Source of the DNA: Luteimonas huabeiensis HB2 | GTDB taxonomy: Bacteria; Pseudomonadota; Gammaproteobacteria; Xanthomonadales; Xanthomonadaceae | NCBI RefSeq assembly: GCF_000559025.1 | Contig: NZ_JAAN01000023.1 | Span: 1-51,489 of the forward strand | Direction of reading: 5' to 3' | Length of the DNA: 51,489 nucleotides | Part shown: piece after piece, positions 1 through 8,572 of the stretch | Position numbering within the stretch: the stretch's first letter is position 1 | Layout of the letters: every line of letters starts with the position of its first letter | Program-made: the position numbers and the translations under genes | Notes under the pieces: model-generated | The model's input: only the letters and a program-made list of their open reading frames with translations | The model's database searches: none | Told to the model about the DNA's origin: nothing

Positions 1-163
1 TGCGGCGTGCCCCCATCCGCCTTCGGCACCTTCCCCCGCTCGCGGGGGAAGGAAAATCAGGATGGTCCCCGCTCGCGGGGGAAGGGAAAAACGGAGTGCT
101 CCCCGCTCGCGGGGGAAGGGAAAAACAAGGTGCTCCGCCGCTTACGCCGAGTGCCGATACCGC
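1..163. repeat. Family A hairpin repeat cluster, left end
   Basis: Three copies of a GC-rich hairpin (CCCCGCTCGCGGGGGAAGG and variants) lie downstream of alr. Positions 1-52 are the exact reverse complement of the last 52 bases of the window. No gene is visible here; short frames crossing it are repeat translations. The hairpins could terminate alr transcription. Confidence 0.85.
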
Positions 164-1279
164 CTAGTACTCGCGCGGGACGCGCTCGTTGAGGCCGACC
201 AGGATCTCGTAGGGGATCAGGCCGGCGGTCTCGGCCAGCGCCTCCACCCGGATTTCCGCCTCGCCCTGGCGGCCGATCAGCACCACCTCGTCCTCGTTCC
301 AGGCGCTGTCGCTGCCGATGTCGACCATGAACTGATCCATGCACACCCGGCCCACGATCGGATAGGCGCGGCCGCCGATCAGCACCCGCCCGCGCGAGGA
401 CAGCGCGCGCGGGAAACCGTCGCCGTAGCCGATCGGCACGGTCACCACCCGGGTATCGGCCGGCGGCGCCCAGGTCGCGCCGTAGCTCACCGGCCGGCCT
501 GCGCGCACGACCTTGAAGTACACCACCCGCGAGACCAGCGACAGCGCCGGCCGCACCGGGATCGTCGGCCGCGAGGCCGGAGCCGGCAGCACCCCGTAGA
601 GCACGATGCCCGGCCGCACCAGGTCCAGGTGCGTCTCGGGAAAATGCAGCACGCCGCCGGAGTTGGCCAGATGACGCAGCGGCATCGGCGCGCCGAGGCG
701 GTCGAAGTGCGCGCAGGCGTCGAGGAAGCGCGCCAGCTGCACGGCGGTCATCGGCGAGGCGGGATCGTCGGCGCAGGCCAGGTGCGAGTAGATGCCCTTC
801 ACCTCGCACCAGCGCGAGGCCACCGCGGCCTCGACGAAGGGACCGGCGGAATCGTGGTGCACGCCGATCCGCTCCATCCCGGTGTCGATCTTGAGGTGCA
901 CCGCCGCGCGCCGCCCGGCCGATTCCGCCGCGGCCTCGACCTGCCGCAGCTTGTCGACGGAGGACACGGTGATCTCGAGGTCGTGGGCGAGGAACTGCGC
1001 GACCTGCGGGCCGTAGATGCCGCCCAGCACCAGGATCGGGGCGCGCACGCCGGCGCGGCGCAGGGCCACGCCCTCCTCCAGGAAGGCCACGCCGAACCGG
1101 TCCACGCCGCAGGCTTCCAGCCGCCGCGCCACCGGCACCAACCCGTGCCCGTAGGCGTTGGCCTTGACGATGGCCATCACCGGCACCCGCACGTGGGCGC
1201 GGATCGCCTCCAGGTTGCCGGCCAGGCGGTCGAGATCGACCAGGATGCGGGTCGGGCGCTGGGCGGAGGCGACGCTCAT
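164..1279 (-). CDS. alr: Alanine racemase
   Basis: The 371-residue protein interconverts L- and D-alanine with pyridoxal phosphate in the cytosol and supplies D-Ala for peptidoglycan. The PLP lysine is K39 in AIVKANAYGHG, and the second catalytic base is Y266 in VSYGATW. Length and both ends fit the family. It lies downstream of dnaB on the same strand. Its ATG overlaps the stop codon of a possible 17-codon upstream frame in an ATGA arrangement, so translational coupling is possible. Both dadX and alr forms share these motifs; the position next to dnaB favours alr. Confidence 0.95.
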   Translation of the reverse strand: MSVASAQRPTRILVDLDRLAGNLEAIRAHVRVPVMAIVKANAYGHGLVPVARRLEACGVDRFGVAFLEEGVALRRAGVRAPILVLGGIYGPQVAQFLAHDLEITVSSVDKLRQVEAAAESAGRRAAVHLKIDTGMERIGVHHDSAGPFVEAAVASRWCEVKGIYSHLACADDPASPMTAVQLARFLDACAHFDRLGAPMPLRHLANSGGVLHFPETHLDLVRPGIVLYGVLPAPASRPTIPVRPALSLVSRVVYFKVVRAGRPVSYGATWAPPADTRVVTVPIGYGDGFPRALSSRGRVLIGGRAYPIVGRVCMDQFMVDIGSDSAWNEDEVVLIGRQGEAEIRVEALAETAGLIPYEILVGLNERVPREY

Positions 1280-1329
1280 CGGCGCGGCGCCGCGCGGACA
1301 GGACGGGACGGGGGTGCGGAACGGCTCAT
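1276..1329 (-). CDS. Possible 17-codon upstream ORF coupled to alr
   Basis: A short frame (MSRSAPPSRPVRAAPRR) starts ten bases after a TACAAT box (1339-1344, minus strand) and stops with TGA overlapping the alr ATG. What is seen is only the box, the frame and the ATGA overlap. It may be a leader that delivers ribosomes to alr, or chance in a GC-rich genome. Confidence 0.25.
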   Translation of the reverse strand: MSRSAPPSRPVRAAPRR

Positions 1330-1355
1330 GGCCCGGGCATTGTAGGGCGCGGGCG

Positions 1356-2768
1356 CTATTCGAAGCTGCCCATCATGTCGTTGGCGAGGTTGTCGAAGCG
1401 GGTGTACTCGCCGAAGAAGCGCAGCTTGAACGAGCCGGTGGGACCGTTTCGGTGCTTGCCGATGATGATCTCGGCCAGGCCCTTGTCCGGCGAATTCTCC
1501 TTGTTGTAGTACTCGTCGCGGTAGATGAAGACGATCATGTCCGCGTCCTGCTCGATCGCGCCGGATTCGCGCAGGTCGGCCATCACCGGGCGCTTGTCGG
1601 TGCGCGATTCCAGCGAGCGGTTGAGCTGCGACAGCGCGATCACCGGCACGTTGAGCTCCTTGGCCAGGCCCTTGAGCGAGCGCGAGATCTCCGAGATCTC
1701 GGTGGCGCGGTTCTCGCTGTTGCCGGGCACCTGCATCAGCTGCAGGTAGTCGATCACCACCAGCCCGAGGTCGTACTCGCGCTTGAGCCGGCGCGCCTTG
1801 GCCCGCAGCACCTCCGGCGACAGGCCGGGGGTGTCGTCGATGAAGATCTTCGACTCCTTCAGCATGCGGATCGCGCTGGTGACCCGGCTCCAGTCCTCGT
1901 CCTCGAGCTGGCCGGTGCGCAGGCGGGTGGCGTTGATGCGGCCGTTGGAGGAGATCAGGCGCAGCGCCAGCTGGCTGGCCGACATTTCCATCGAAAACAC
2001 CGCCACCGCCTTCTTCGACTTCAGCGCCGCGTACTCGGCGATGTTGAGCGCGAAGGTGGTCTTGCCCATCGCCGGGCGCGCGGCCAGGATCAGCAGGTCG
2101 GTCGGCTGCAGGCCCGAGGTCATCTCGTCGAAGGCGTCGTAGCCGGTGGGCAGGCCGGTGATGCCCTCGCCGTTGGCGAAGCGGGTCTGCAGGATGTCGA
2201 AGGCCTCGGCCATGGCCTTGTTGATCGCGGTGAAGTCGGTGCGCCCGCGCGCGCCCGCCTCGGCGATGGCGAAGACCTCCTGCTCGGCCTTGGCCAGGAT
2301 CTCGCTGGAATCGCGGCCATCGGGCTGGAAGCCGTCGTTGACGATCCCGGTGCCGACCTCGATGAGCTGCCGCAGCACCGCCTTGTCGCGCACGATCTCG
2401 GCATAGGCGCGGATGTTGGCGGCCGAGGGCGTGGTGCTGGCCAGCTCCACCAGGTAGGCGCCGCCGGCGACCTGCTCGGCCAGGCCCTGCGACTCGAACC
2501 ACTCGCCCAGGGTCACCGCGTCGAACGGCCGGTTGCGCTCGGCCAGTTCGCGGATCGCGCGGTAGATGAGCTGATGGTCGCGGCGATAGAAATCGGGCTC
2601 GACCAGCATGTCGGCGATGCGGTCGAACGCCTCGGGCGCGAGCATCAGCCCGCCCAGCACCGCCTGCTCGGCCTCCACCGATTGCGGCGGCACCCGGAGC
2701 TGATCGATGCGCGCGTCGTCGCGCGGATCCTGGCTGGCGCTATGGCCGAAGCGTTGACGGGCGGACAT
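1356..2768 (-). CDS. dnaB: Replicative DNA helicase DnaB
   Basis: The 470-residue hexameric 5'-3' helicase unwinds DNA at the replication fork. The N-terminal DnaB domain (about residues 25-130, with PPQSVEAEQAVLGGLML) binds primase. The RecA-like ATPase domain carries Walker A RPAMGKTT at 231-238, followed by VVIDYLQLM and the late motif SGAIEQDADMI. Length is normal and no intein is present. It follows the rpsF-rpsR-rplI operon, the usual gammaproteobacterial order, but a strong hairpin at 2927-2956 separates it from rplI, so it probably has its own promoter. Confidence 0.97.
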   Translation of the reverse strand: MSARQRFGHSASQDPRDDARIDQLRVPPQSVEAEQAVLGGLMLAPEAFDRIADMLVEPDFYRRDHQLIYRAIRELAERNRPFDAVTLGEWFESQGLAEQVAGGAYLVELASTTPSAANIRAYAEIVRDKAVLRQLIEVGTGIVNDGFQPDGRDSSEILAKAEQEVFAIAEAGARGRTDFTAINKAMAEAFDILQTRFANGEGITGLPTGYDAFDEMTSGLQPTDLLILAARPAMGKTTFALNIAEYAALKSKKAVAVFSMEMSASQLALRLISSNGRINATRLRTGQLEDEDWSRVTSAIRMLKESKIFIDDTPGLSPEVLRAKARRLKREYDLGLVVIDYLQLMQVPGNSENRATEISEISRSLKGLAKELNVPVIALSQLNRSLESRTDKRPVMADLRESGAIEQDADMIVFIYRDEYYNKENSPDKGLAEIIIGKHRNGPTGSFKLRFFGEYTRFDNLANDMMGSFE

Positions 2769-2926
2769 CGTGGGCGGAGTCTCCGGGAGCGGCGAACGGC
2801 GTGCGTGCGCGCCATGCTAGGACCGGCGCCTGTGGGCACGCGATGGAACAAGCTGTGGATAACATCGGTGTCTGCATAGCCCGGCCGGATCTCGTCGGCC
2901 GAGACTGCGGACACCGGGGCCGGAAA

Positions 2927-2956
2927 CGACGCGGGCGCCCGAGGGCGCCCGCGTCG
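2927..2956 (-). terminator. Hairpin terminator after rplI
   Basis: A perfect 14-bp stem (arms CGACGCGGGCGCCC and GGGCGCCCGCGTCG) surrounds a two-base centre, just past the rplI stop. There is no clear U-run, as is common in very high-GC genomes. It probably ends the ribosomal protein operon. Confidence 0.7.
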
Positions 2957-2977
2957 AGACGGCACGGCTGGCGCGGA

Positions 2978-3439
2978 TCAGACCGCGACGGCCTCCGGCT
3001 CGATGACCACCTTCACCTGGGCCTCGACGTCGGCGTACAGGTGCACGGTGACCTCGTACTCGCCCACGTGGCGGAGCGGGCCTTCGCCCATCACCACCTC
3101 GGACTTGTGGATCTCGACGCCGGCCTGGGCCGACAGCGCCTCGGCGATGTCGCGCGGACCGACCGAGCCGTACAGCTTGCCTTCGCTGGAGGCGTTGGCC
3201 TTCAGCGAGACGGTGACGTCCTGGATCTTGGCAAGACGCTCGGCCGCCTCGTCGAACTGGGCCTTGGCCTTGGCCTCGTACTCGGCGCGGCGGGCCTCGA
3301 ACTCGGCCAGGTTGGCGGCGGTGGCCGGCACGGCCTTGCCCTGCGGGACCAGGTAGTTGCGACCGTAGCCCGGCTTGACGTTGACCTTGTCGCCGAGGTT
3401 GCCGAGGTTGGTGACCTTCTGCAGAAGGATCAGCTGCAT
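2978..3439 (-). CDS. rplI: 50S ribosomal protein L9
   Basis: The 153-residue protein starts [17 protein letters not shown] and contains the N-terminal L9 signature ([17 protein letters not shown]) that binds 23S rRNA. A charged central helix (about 45-75) and a C-terminal domain follow. It is the last gene of rpsF-rpsR-rplI, 117 bases after rpsR, and is followed by a strong hairpin. Confidence 0.97.
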   Translation of the reverse strand: MQLILLQKVTNLGNLGDKVNVKPGYGRNYLVPQGKAVPATAANLAEFEARRAEYEAKAKAQFDEAAERLAKIQDVTVSLKANASSEGKLYGSVGPRDIAEALSAQAGVEIHKSEVVMGEGPLRHVGEYEVTVHLYADVEAQVKVVIEPEAVAV

Positions 3440-3556
3440 GAGAATCTCTCCGTATTCGTTAGCGACGCCGGCGGCGCCGCAACGGGGGCTGTCCGAATCG
3501 GACGCATGGATCGGCGTACCACACCCGGCCCGCGCAGGCGCGGACCGGGCGCGGCA

Positions 3557-3787
3557 TCACACGTTGTGGTTGTCGGTGTACGGGATCAGCGCCAGGAAGC
3601 GCGCGCGCTTCACCGCGGTGGCCAGCTGGCGCTGGTAGCGCGACTTGGTCCCGGTGATGCGGCTGGGCACGATCTTGCCGTTCTCGGTGATGTTCTGGCG
3701 CAGGGTGTTGAGATCCTTGTAGTCGATCTCCTTCACGCCCTCGGCGGTGAACTTGCAGTACTTGCGGCGACGGAAGAACTTGGACAT
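3557..3787 (-). CDS. rpsR: 30S ribosomal protein S18
   Basis: The 76-residue protein begins [17 protein letters not shown] and carries the S18 core ([19 protein letters not shown], then [20 protein letters not shown]). It binds the 30S platform as a heterodimer with S6, encoded 11 bases upstream. Its size matches the E. coli protein. Confidence 0.97.
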   Translation of the reverse strand: MSKFFRRRKYCKFTAEGVKEIDYKDLNTLRQNITENGKIVPSRITGTKSRYQRQLATAVKRARFLALIPYTDNHNV

Positions 3788-3798
3788 GGACGGTCTCC

Positions 3799-4224
3799 TC
3801 AGGCGGCTTCGGCGGTGTCGTCTTCGGCCTTCTCGGCCTTGCCGGCATCGTCGCCGGTCCCTTCGTCGTCGCGGCGGCGACGCTCGCTGCGCTCGGGCTT
3901 CTCGTCCTTGTTCTTCATGATCAGCGACTGCTCGGTGATCGCCTCGTCGCGGCGGATCACCAGGTGGCGCAGGATCGCATCGTTGAAGCGGAAGGTCTCG
4001 ACCAGCTCGTTGAGCACCGACTGGTCGGCCTCGACGTTGAACATGACGTAGTGGGCCTTGACCAGGTTGTTGATCGGATAGGCCAGCTGGCGGCGGCCCC
4101 AGTCCTCGAGACGGTGCACCTTGCCGTTGCCGCCCTCGACGATCGAGGTGTAGCGCTCGATCATGGCGGGCACCTGCTCGCTCTGGTCCGGATGGACCAG
4201 GAACACGATTTCGTAGTGACGCAT
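3799..4224 (-). CDS. rpsF: 30S ribosomal protein S6
   Basis: The 141-residue protein begins [19 protein letters not shown]. The ferredoxin-like S6 core spans about residues 1-95 ([37 protein letters not shown]). A charged C-terminal tail of about 40 residues rich in Glu, Asp, Arg and Ala follows, as in other gammaproteobacteria where the S6 tail receives glutamates. It is the first gene of the operon, and its leader holds a conspicuous palindrome that may be an autoregulatory site. Confidence 0.97.
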   Translation of the reverse strand: MRHYEIVFLVHPDQSEQVPAMIERYTSIVEGGNGKVHRLEDWGRRQLAYPINNLVKAHYVMFNVEADQSVLNELVETFRFNDAILRHLVIRRDEAITEQSLIMKNKDEKPERSERRRRDDEGTGDDAGKAEKAEDDTAEAA

Positions 4225-4235
4225 GGGTTGTCCTT

Positions 4236-4275
4236 TCGGTTATCGGCCGCCGGCCGGCGGCCCGGATAGCCCCCC
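4236..4275 (-). promoter_or_regulatory. Candidate S6:S18 autoregulatory leader hairpin
   Basis: In the rpsF leader a perfect 18-bp palindrome at 4245-4262 (GGCCGCCGGCCGGCGGCC) is flanked by TATC and GATA, which extend the stem. CCG trinucleotides lie beside it (TATCCG and ATAACCG on the minus strand). Known rpsF leaders carry a CCG-containing hairpin bound by S6:S18. That this is such a site is inference from position and layout. Confidence 0.4.
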
Positions 4276-4454
4276 GACGGCGGCCGTGCCGGCGCGGTGG
4301 GGCAAGGGCTCCCGGCGCCGGAGCGCAGGGAGCCGGGCATTCTGGCAGAGATGGCCTGGCGCGGCAAGGCGGCCCGCCCGTCCGCGCCCTGCGCGGCGGC
4401 GCCGATGCGATCCCCCGGCGAGGCCTGGCGCGTCGCCAGGGTCGGCCGCCGCGC

Positions 4455-4793
4455 TCAGCGGTGCGCCTGGTCCGTGGTGAAGCTCTCGCCGCAGCCGCAC
4501 TCGGCGGCCGCGTTCGGGTTGCGGAACACGAACTCGTGGTTCAGGCCCTTCTGCGCGAAATCGATCTCGGTGCCGTCGACCATCGGCTGGCTCACGGCAT
4601 CGACGTAGACGCGAATGCCGTCCTGCTCGGTGATCGCATCGCCCGGGCGTTCCTCGTGGGCGAGGTCGACCACGTAGCCCCAGCCGGAGCAGCCGGTGCG
4701 GGTCACGCCGAAGCGGATGCCCAGCGCGCCGGGGGTCGAGGCGACGAAGCGGCGGGCGCGTTCGAGGGCGGCGGGAGCGAGATGGACGGCCAT
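4455..4793 (-). CDS. A-type iron-sulfur cluster carrier (IscA/ErpA family)
   Basis: The 112-residue HesB-like protein carries the three cluster-binding cysteines of the family: C35 in [10 protein letters not shown] and C99/C101 in AECGCGESF. It delivers Fe-S clusters to apo-proteins in the cytosol. The ATG at 4793 is chosen because homologues begin at MAVHL and because a TACAAT box (4800-4805, minus strand) ends 7 bases before it, which suggests a leaderless message. A longer frame upstream runs into asnS and is not real. It stands alone, divergent from asnS, so IscA, SufA and ErpA cannot be told apart by context. Confidence 0.9.
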   Translation of the reverse strand: MAVHLAPAALERARRFVASTPGALGIRFGVTRTGCSGWGYVVDLAHEERPGDAITEQDGIRVYVDAVSQPMVDGTEIDFAQKGLNHEFVFRNPNAAAECGCGESFTTDQAHR

Positions 4794-4859
4794 GCGGGAA
4801 TTGTAGCGCCGGTGCGGAGGAAGGGATGCCGGAGCGGACGCCGCGACGGCGGACTCCGG

Positions 4860-4865
4860 TAGACT
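4860..4865 (+). promoter_or_regulatory. Candidate -10 box of asnS
   Basis: TAGACT lies 42 bases before the asnS ATG, in the divergent gap shared with the Fe-S carrier gene. No clear -35 is seen, so this is only a candidate. Confidence 0.3.
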
Positions 4866-4907
4866 GCTGCGTTCCGATATCGGTTTCCCCTGCACGGAAT
4901 TCAAGGC

Positions 4908-6308
4908 ATGACGACGGTGAGCGTGGCGCAGGCGCTGGCGGGCAAGATCCCCGAGGGCGGCGAGGTGACGGTACGCGGCTGGGTGCGCACCCGGCGCGAT
5001 TCCAAGGCGGGCCTGAGCTTCGTCAACGTCAGCGACGGTTCCGGCTTCCACCCGATCCAGGTGGTCGCGCCCGCCTCCCTGCCCAACTACGACACCGAGG
5101 TGAAGCGCCTGACCGCCGGCTGCTCGGTGATCGCGCGCGGCACGCTGGTGCGTTCGCAGGGCCAGGGCCAGCAATTCGAGATCCAGGCCGAGGCGGTCGA
5201 GGTGGTGGGCTGGGTGGACGACCCGGAGACCTATCCGATCCAGCCCAAGGCGCATTCGCTGGAGTTCCTGCGCGAGGTCGCGCACCTGCGCCCGCGCACC
5301 AACCTGTTCGGCGCGGTCACCCGCATCCGCGACTGCCTGGCCAAGGCGGTGCACCGCTACTTCCACGAGCACGGCTACTACTGGATCAGCACCCCGATCA
5401 TCACCACCTCCGACGCCGAGGGCGCCGGGCAGATGTTCCGGGTCTCCACCCTGGACCTGGCCAACCTGCCGCGCGGCGACGACGGCGAGGTCGACTTCTC
5501 ACGCGACTTCTTCGGCCGCGAGGCCTTCCTCACCGTGTCGGGCCAGCTCAACGTCGAGGGCTACTGCCTGGCGCTGTCGAAGGTCTACACCTTCGGCCCG
5601 ACCTTCCGCGCCGAGAACAGCCACACCACCCGCCACCTGGCCGAGTTCTGGATGATCGAGCCGGAGATCGCCTTCGCCGACCTGGCCGAGGACGCGCGGG
5701 TGGCCGAGGACTTCCTGAAGTACCTGTTCCGCGCGGTGCTCGACGAGCGCGCCGACGACATGGCCTTCATCGCCGAACGCGTGCAGACCGACGCGATCGC
5801 GCGGCTGGAGAAGTTCGTCAACGCACCGTTCGAGCGCATCGAGTACACCGAGGCGGTCGAACTGCTGCGCAACTCCGGGCAGAAGTTCGAGTTTCCCGCC
5901 GAATGGGGCCTGGACCTGCAGACCGAGCACGAGCGCTGGCTGACCGAGCAGCACGTGGGCCGGCCGGTGGTGGTGACCAACTACCCCGAGCACATCAAGG
6001 CCTTCTACATGCGCCTGAACGACGACGGTCGCACGGTCGCGGCGATGGACGTGCTGGCGCCGGGCATCGGCGAGATCATCGGCGGCTCGCAGCGCGAGGA
6101 GCGCCTGGACGTGCTGGACGCGCGCATGGCGCAGTTCGGCCTGGACCGCGAGCACTACGGCTGGTACCGCGACTTCCGCCGCTACGGCACCGTCCCGCAC
6201 GCCGGCTTCGGCCTCGGCTTCGAGCGCCTGGTGGTCTACGTCTGCGGCCTGTCCAACATCCGCGACGCGATCCCCTACCCGCGCGCGCCGGGGCTGGCGG
6301 AGTTCTGA
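4908..6308 (+). CDS. asnS: Asparaginyl-tRNA synthetase
   Basis: The 466-residue class IIb synthetase charges tRNA-Asn. An N-terminal OB-fold anticodon-binding domain (about 1-110, [19 protein letters not shown]) precedes the catalytic core with motif 2 ([21 protein letters not shown] region) and motif 3 ([16 protein letters not shown]) near the C-terminus. [11 protein letters not shown] and the length mark AsnRS rather than AspRS. Its presence suggests that this organism makes Asn-tRNA directly. A family B repeat begins about 20 bases after its stop. Confidence 0.97.
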   Translation: MTTVSVAQALAGKIPEGGEVTVRGWVRTRRDSKAGLSFVNVSDGSGFHPIQVVAPASLPNYDTEVKRLTAGCSVIARGTLVRSQGQGQQFEIQAEAVEVVGWVDDPETYPIQPKAHSLEFLREVAHLRPRTNLFGAVTRIRDCLAKAVHRYFHEHGYYWISTPIITTSDAEGAGQMFRVSTLDLANLPRGDDGEVDFSRDFFGREAFLTVSGQLNVEGYCLALSKVYTFGPTFRAENSHTTRHLAEFWMIEPEIAFADLAEDARVAEDFLKYLFRAVLDERADDMAFIAERVQTDAIARLEKFVNAPFERIEYTEAVELLRNSGQKFEFPAEWGLDLQTEHERWLTEQHVGRPVVVTNYPEHIKAFYMRLNDDGRTVAAMDVLAPGIGEIIGGSQREERLDVLDARMAQFGLDREHYGWYRDFRRYGTVPHAGFGLGFERLVVYVCGLSNIRDAIPYPRAPGLAEF

Positions 6309-6329
6309 TGGACCGCAGGCGCCAGAGAT

Positions 6330-6418
6330 CGGGGGCCAGGGACCAGGGGCCAGGATTCGACTCGCGCGGGTCGCGCCTGCAGTCCCCCGGCTTCCGACCT
6401 CTGCCCTCCGGCCCCCGC
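6330..6418. repeat. Family B palindromic repeat, copy 1
   Basis: Arms rich in GGGGCCAGGGACCAGGGGCC and, after a centre of about 30 bases, CCTCTGCCCTCCGGCCCCC form an imperfect inverted repeat between asnS and the next small gene. It ends five bases before that gene's ATG. Copies of the same family lie at 29086-29189 and 32477-32561. Confidence 0.7.
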
Positions 6419-6423
6419 ACCCC

Positions 6424-6723
6424 ATGATCCTGTTCTTCGCCCTGGTCTTCTTCGGCGTCGCCATCGGCGGCGCCTGCGCCTTCGCGATCTTCTGGCCGCT
6501 GTCGCTGGTGCACCTGCGCGAGCGCGACCCCGCGCTGCGCGCGCGCCTGGGCGAACACGCCTTCCTGAGCCCCGCCGCGCTGCGCTGGCTGCTGTCCGGC
6601 GGCTACCGCGAGGTGCCCGACCGCAGCTTCACCGGCCTGGCCACGCCGGCCCGCATCGCCCTGGTGGTGACCTTGTGCGGGCTTGCGCTGGCCGCGATGA
6701 TGGCGCTTTGGTCCCTGAGCTGA
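6424..6723 (+). CDS. Small two-TM membrane protein, unknown function
   Basis: The 99-residue protein has a hydrophobic N-terminus (about 1-25, ILFFALVFFGVAIGG), a polar middle with many charged residues, and a second membrane segment (about 76-97). I do not recognise the family; a superficial likeness to UspB-type proteins is not strong enough to name it. The codon pattern and clean ends support a real gene. It is followed eight bases later by another small gene on the same strand, so the two may be cotranscribed. Confidence 0.65.
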   Translation: MILFFALVFFGVAIGGACAFAIFWPLSLVHLRERDPALRARLGEHAFLSPAALRWLLSGGYREVPDRSFTGLATPARIALVVTLCGLALAAMMALWSLS

Positions 6724-6731
6724 ACGCCCCG

Positions 6732-7070
6732 ATGCCCGATCGCGACACCCGCAACCCCGCCGATGCCCGCAGCTACGACGAATGGTGGCTGGCCACGCTC
6801 GGCCGTACCGTCGTGTGGGCGCGCTTGCGCGTGCGCGAGGGCGGCACGGCGGAAGTGTTCGACAGCGACGGCAATACCCTCTCCTACGACAGCGAGGACA
6901 GCGCCCGCGCGGCGCTGCTGGACGCGGAGTACGTGGGCTACGACGGCCTCGACGAGGACGATGCGCTGGCGCGCGGCTTCTCGCTGGACGAACTGGCGCC
7001 GCCGCAGGGCCAGGACGAGGCGCGCCTGCGCCCGCAGATGGTCCGCCAGCTCGCCGGCGGCCGCGCCTGA
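6732..7070 (+). CDS. Conserved hypothetical acidic protein
   Basis: The 112-residue soluble protein is acidic and contains SYDEWWLATLGRTVVWARLRVREGG followed by VFDSDGNTLSYDSEDSARAALLDAEYVGYDGLDEDDA. The pattern of value, time, and item-by-item 'DAEY.GYDGLDE' resembles small proteins of Xanthomonadales without assigned function. The ATG at 6732 is preferred to an upstream in-frame start inside the previous gene. No signal peptide or membrane segment is seen. Confidence 0.65.
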   Translation: MPDRDTRNPADARSYDEWWLATLGRTVVWARLRVREGGTAEVFDSDGNTLSYDSEDSARAALLDAEYVGYDGLDEDDALARGFSLDELAPPQGQDEARLRPQMVRQLAGGRA

Positions 7071-7086
7071 GTCGCGGCCCGCGGGC

Positions 7087-7716
7087 ATGCACGTCCCGGC
7101 CGCGTTCGCCGTCACGGATCCCGCCGCGCTGGACGCGCTGTTCGCGGCCGCGCCCTTCGTCACCCTGGTCACCGTCGGCGCCGACGGCGCGCCTTGCGCC
7201 ACCCAGTTGCCGGTGCTGTACCGCCGCGAGGGCGAGGCCGTGCGCATCGAGGGCCACTGGGCGCGGGCGAACCCGCAGTGCGCCCATGCGGGTCCGGCGC
7301 TGCTGATCGTGCACGGGCCGCAGGCCTACGTCTCACCGGGCTGGTATCCGGACAAGGAGGCCGCCGCGCGGGTGCCGACCTGGAACTACGCCACCGCGCA
7401 CCTGCACGGCGCGCTCGAACGCTTCGACGACGAGGCGGGGCTGGCCGACCTGCTGGTCCGCACCAGCGCGGTCTTCGAGGCGCGCGCGGGCGGCGACTGG
7501 GCGTTCGATCCGTTCGAGCCGCGGTTCCGGCGCCAGCTCGCGGGGATCGTCGGCTTCCGCTTCGCGCCCTCGCGCATCGAGGTCAAGCACAAGCTCGGCC
7601 AGAACCACCCGACCGCCAACCGCGCCGCGGTGGCCGCGGCGCTGGCGTCCGGCGATGCGCAGGCGCGCGCGGTCGCGGCGATGATGCGCAACGACGGCGC
7701 GGCAGCCGGCGCCTGA
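7087..7716 (+). CDS. PaiB-like FMN-binding split-barrel protein
   Basis: The 209-residue protein matches the FMN-binding negative transcriptional regulator family. It opens MHVPAAFAVTDPAALDALF, then LPVLYR, the family hallmark GHWARANPQ, HGPQAYVSPGWYPDK, PTWNYATAHLHG, and ends IVGFRFAPSRIEVKHKLGQNHP. Members are split-barrel flavoproteins; the founding PaiB represses sporulation and protease genes in Bacillus, but the biochemical role in proteobacteria is unclear. It lies directly before the SDR and the kynurenine genes on the same strand, so a link to that cluster is possible but unproven. Confidence 0.85.
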   Translation: MHVPAAFAVTDPAALDALFAAAPFVTLVTVGADGAPCATQLPVLYRREGEAVRIEGHWARANPQCAHAGPALLIVHGPQAYVSPGWYPDKEAAARVPTWNYATAHLHGALERFDDEAGLADLLVRTSAVFEARAGGDWAFDPFEPRFRRQLAGIVGFRFAPSRIEVKHKLGQNHPTANRAAVAAALASGDAQARAVAAMMRNDGAAAGA

Positions 7717-7734
7717 ACGACACAGGAGACCCGC

Positions 7735-8520
7735 ATGGACCTCGACCTCACCGGCAAGCACGCGCTCGTCTGCGGCGCCTCCGAAGGCATCGGCCGCGCC
7801 GCCGCGCACGAACTGGCCCTGCTCGGCGCCGCCGTCACCGTGCTGGCGCGCCGCGAGGCGGTGCTGCGCGAAGTCGCCGCGGCCCTGCCGGCCGCGCACG
7901 GCCAGCGCCACGACGTCTGCGCGGCCGACTTCGCCGACACCGACGCGCTGCGCGCCACGCTGGAAACGCGGGTCGCCGCGCGCCCGGTCGACATCCTGGT
8001 CAACAACACCGGCGGCCCGCCCGGCGGCAGCGCGCACGCGGCCGCCGCCGACGACTACCTGGACGCCTTCCGCCGCCACCTGATCGCCGGCCAGGTCCTG
8101 GTGCAGGCGGTGCTGCCGCAGATGCGCGCCCGCCGCTGGGGCCGCATCGTCAACGTGGTCTCGACCTCGGTGCGCGAGCCGATCCCGGGCCTCGGCGTGT
8201 CCAACACCGTGCGCGGCGCGGTCGCCGGCTGGGCGAAGACGCTCTCGCGCGAGCTCGGGCCCGACGGCATCACCGTCAACAACGTCCTGCCCGGCTACAC
8301 CGAGACCGGACGGCTGGCGCAGATCGTGCGCGACCGCGCCGCGCGCGAGCGCCGCGACGAGGCCGCCGTGCGTGCCGACATGCAGGCCGGGGTGCCGGCG
8401 CGCCGCTTCGCGCGGCCCGAGGAGACGGCCGCCGCGATCGCCTTCCTGTGCTCGCCCGCCGCCGCCTACGTGACCGGCGTCAGCCTGGCGGTGGACGGCG
8501 GCCGCATGGCCTCGATCTGA
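7735..8520 (+). CDS. SDR family oxidoreductase with atypical active site
   Basis: The 261-residue protein has a Rossmann fold with the nucleotide motif CGASEGIGRAAAHE (about 13-26) and NNTGGPP in place of NNAG. The usual catalytic YxxxK is replaced by SNTVR in PGLGVSNTVRGAVAGWAK, after the serine of VVSTS. This matches the FabG-like subgroup that lacks the canonical tyrosine. The C-terminal YVTGVSLAVDGG is normal. Substrate unknown. It sits 19 bases after the PaiB gene and 52 before the aldehyde dehydrogenase, which suggests a role near kynurenine catabolism without proving it. Confidence 0.85.
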   Translation: MDLDLTGKHALVCGASEGIGRAAAHELALLGAAVTVLARREAVLREVAAALPAAHGQRHDVCAADFADTDALRATLETRVAARPVDILVNNTGGPPGGSAHAAAADDYLDAFRRHLIAGQVLVQAVLPQMRARRWGRIVNVVSTSVREPIPGLGVSNTVRGAVAGWAKTLSRELGPDGITVNNVLPGYTETGRLAQIVRDRAARERRDEAAVRADMQAGVPARRFARPEETAAAIAFLCSPAAAYVTGVSLAVDGGRMASI

Positions 8521-8560
8521 GCGCCGCGCCCGTACGGCGGCGGATGCCCGCGCGGCCGGG

Positions 8561-8566
8561 TAAGCT
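8561..8566 (+). promoter_or_regulatory. Candidate -10 box of nbaE (leaderless)
   Basis: TAAGCT ends seven bases before the nbaE ATG, the spacing at which transcription would start at the ATG itself. This implies a promoter between the SDR and the kynurenine operon. Confidence 0.4.
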
Positions 8567-8572
8567 GCGCGG

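Noticed and set aside
57..192. Short frames in the left repeat cluster
   Set aside because: They are translations of GC-rich hairpin repeats, and similar frames appear at every family A cluster.
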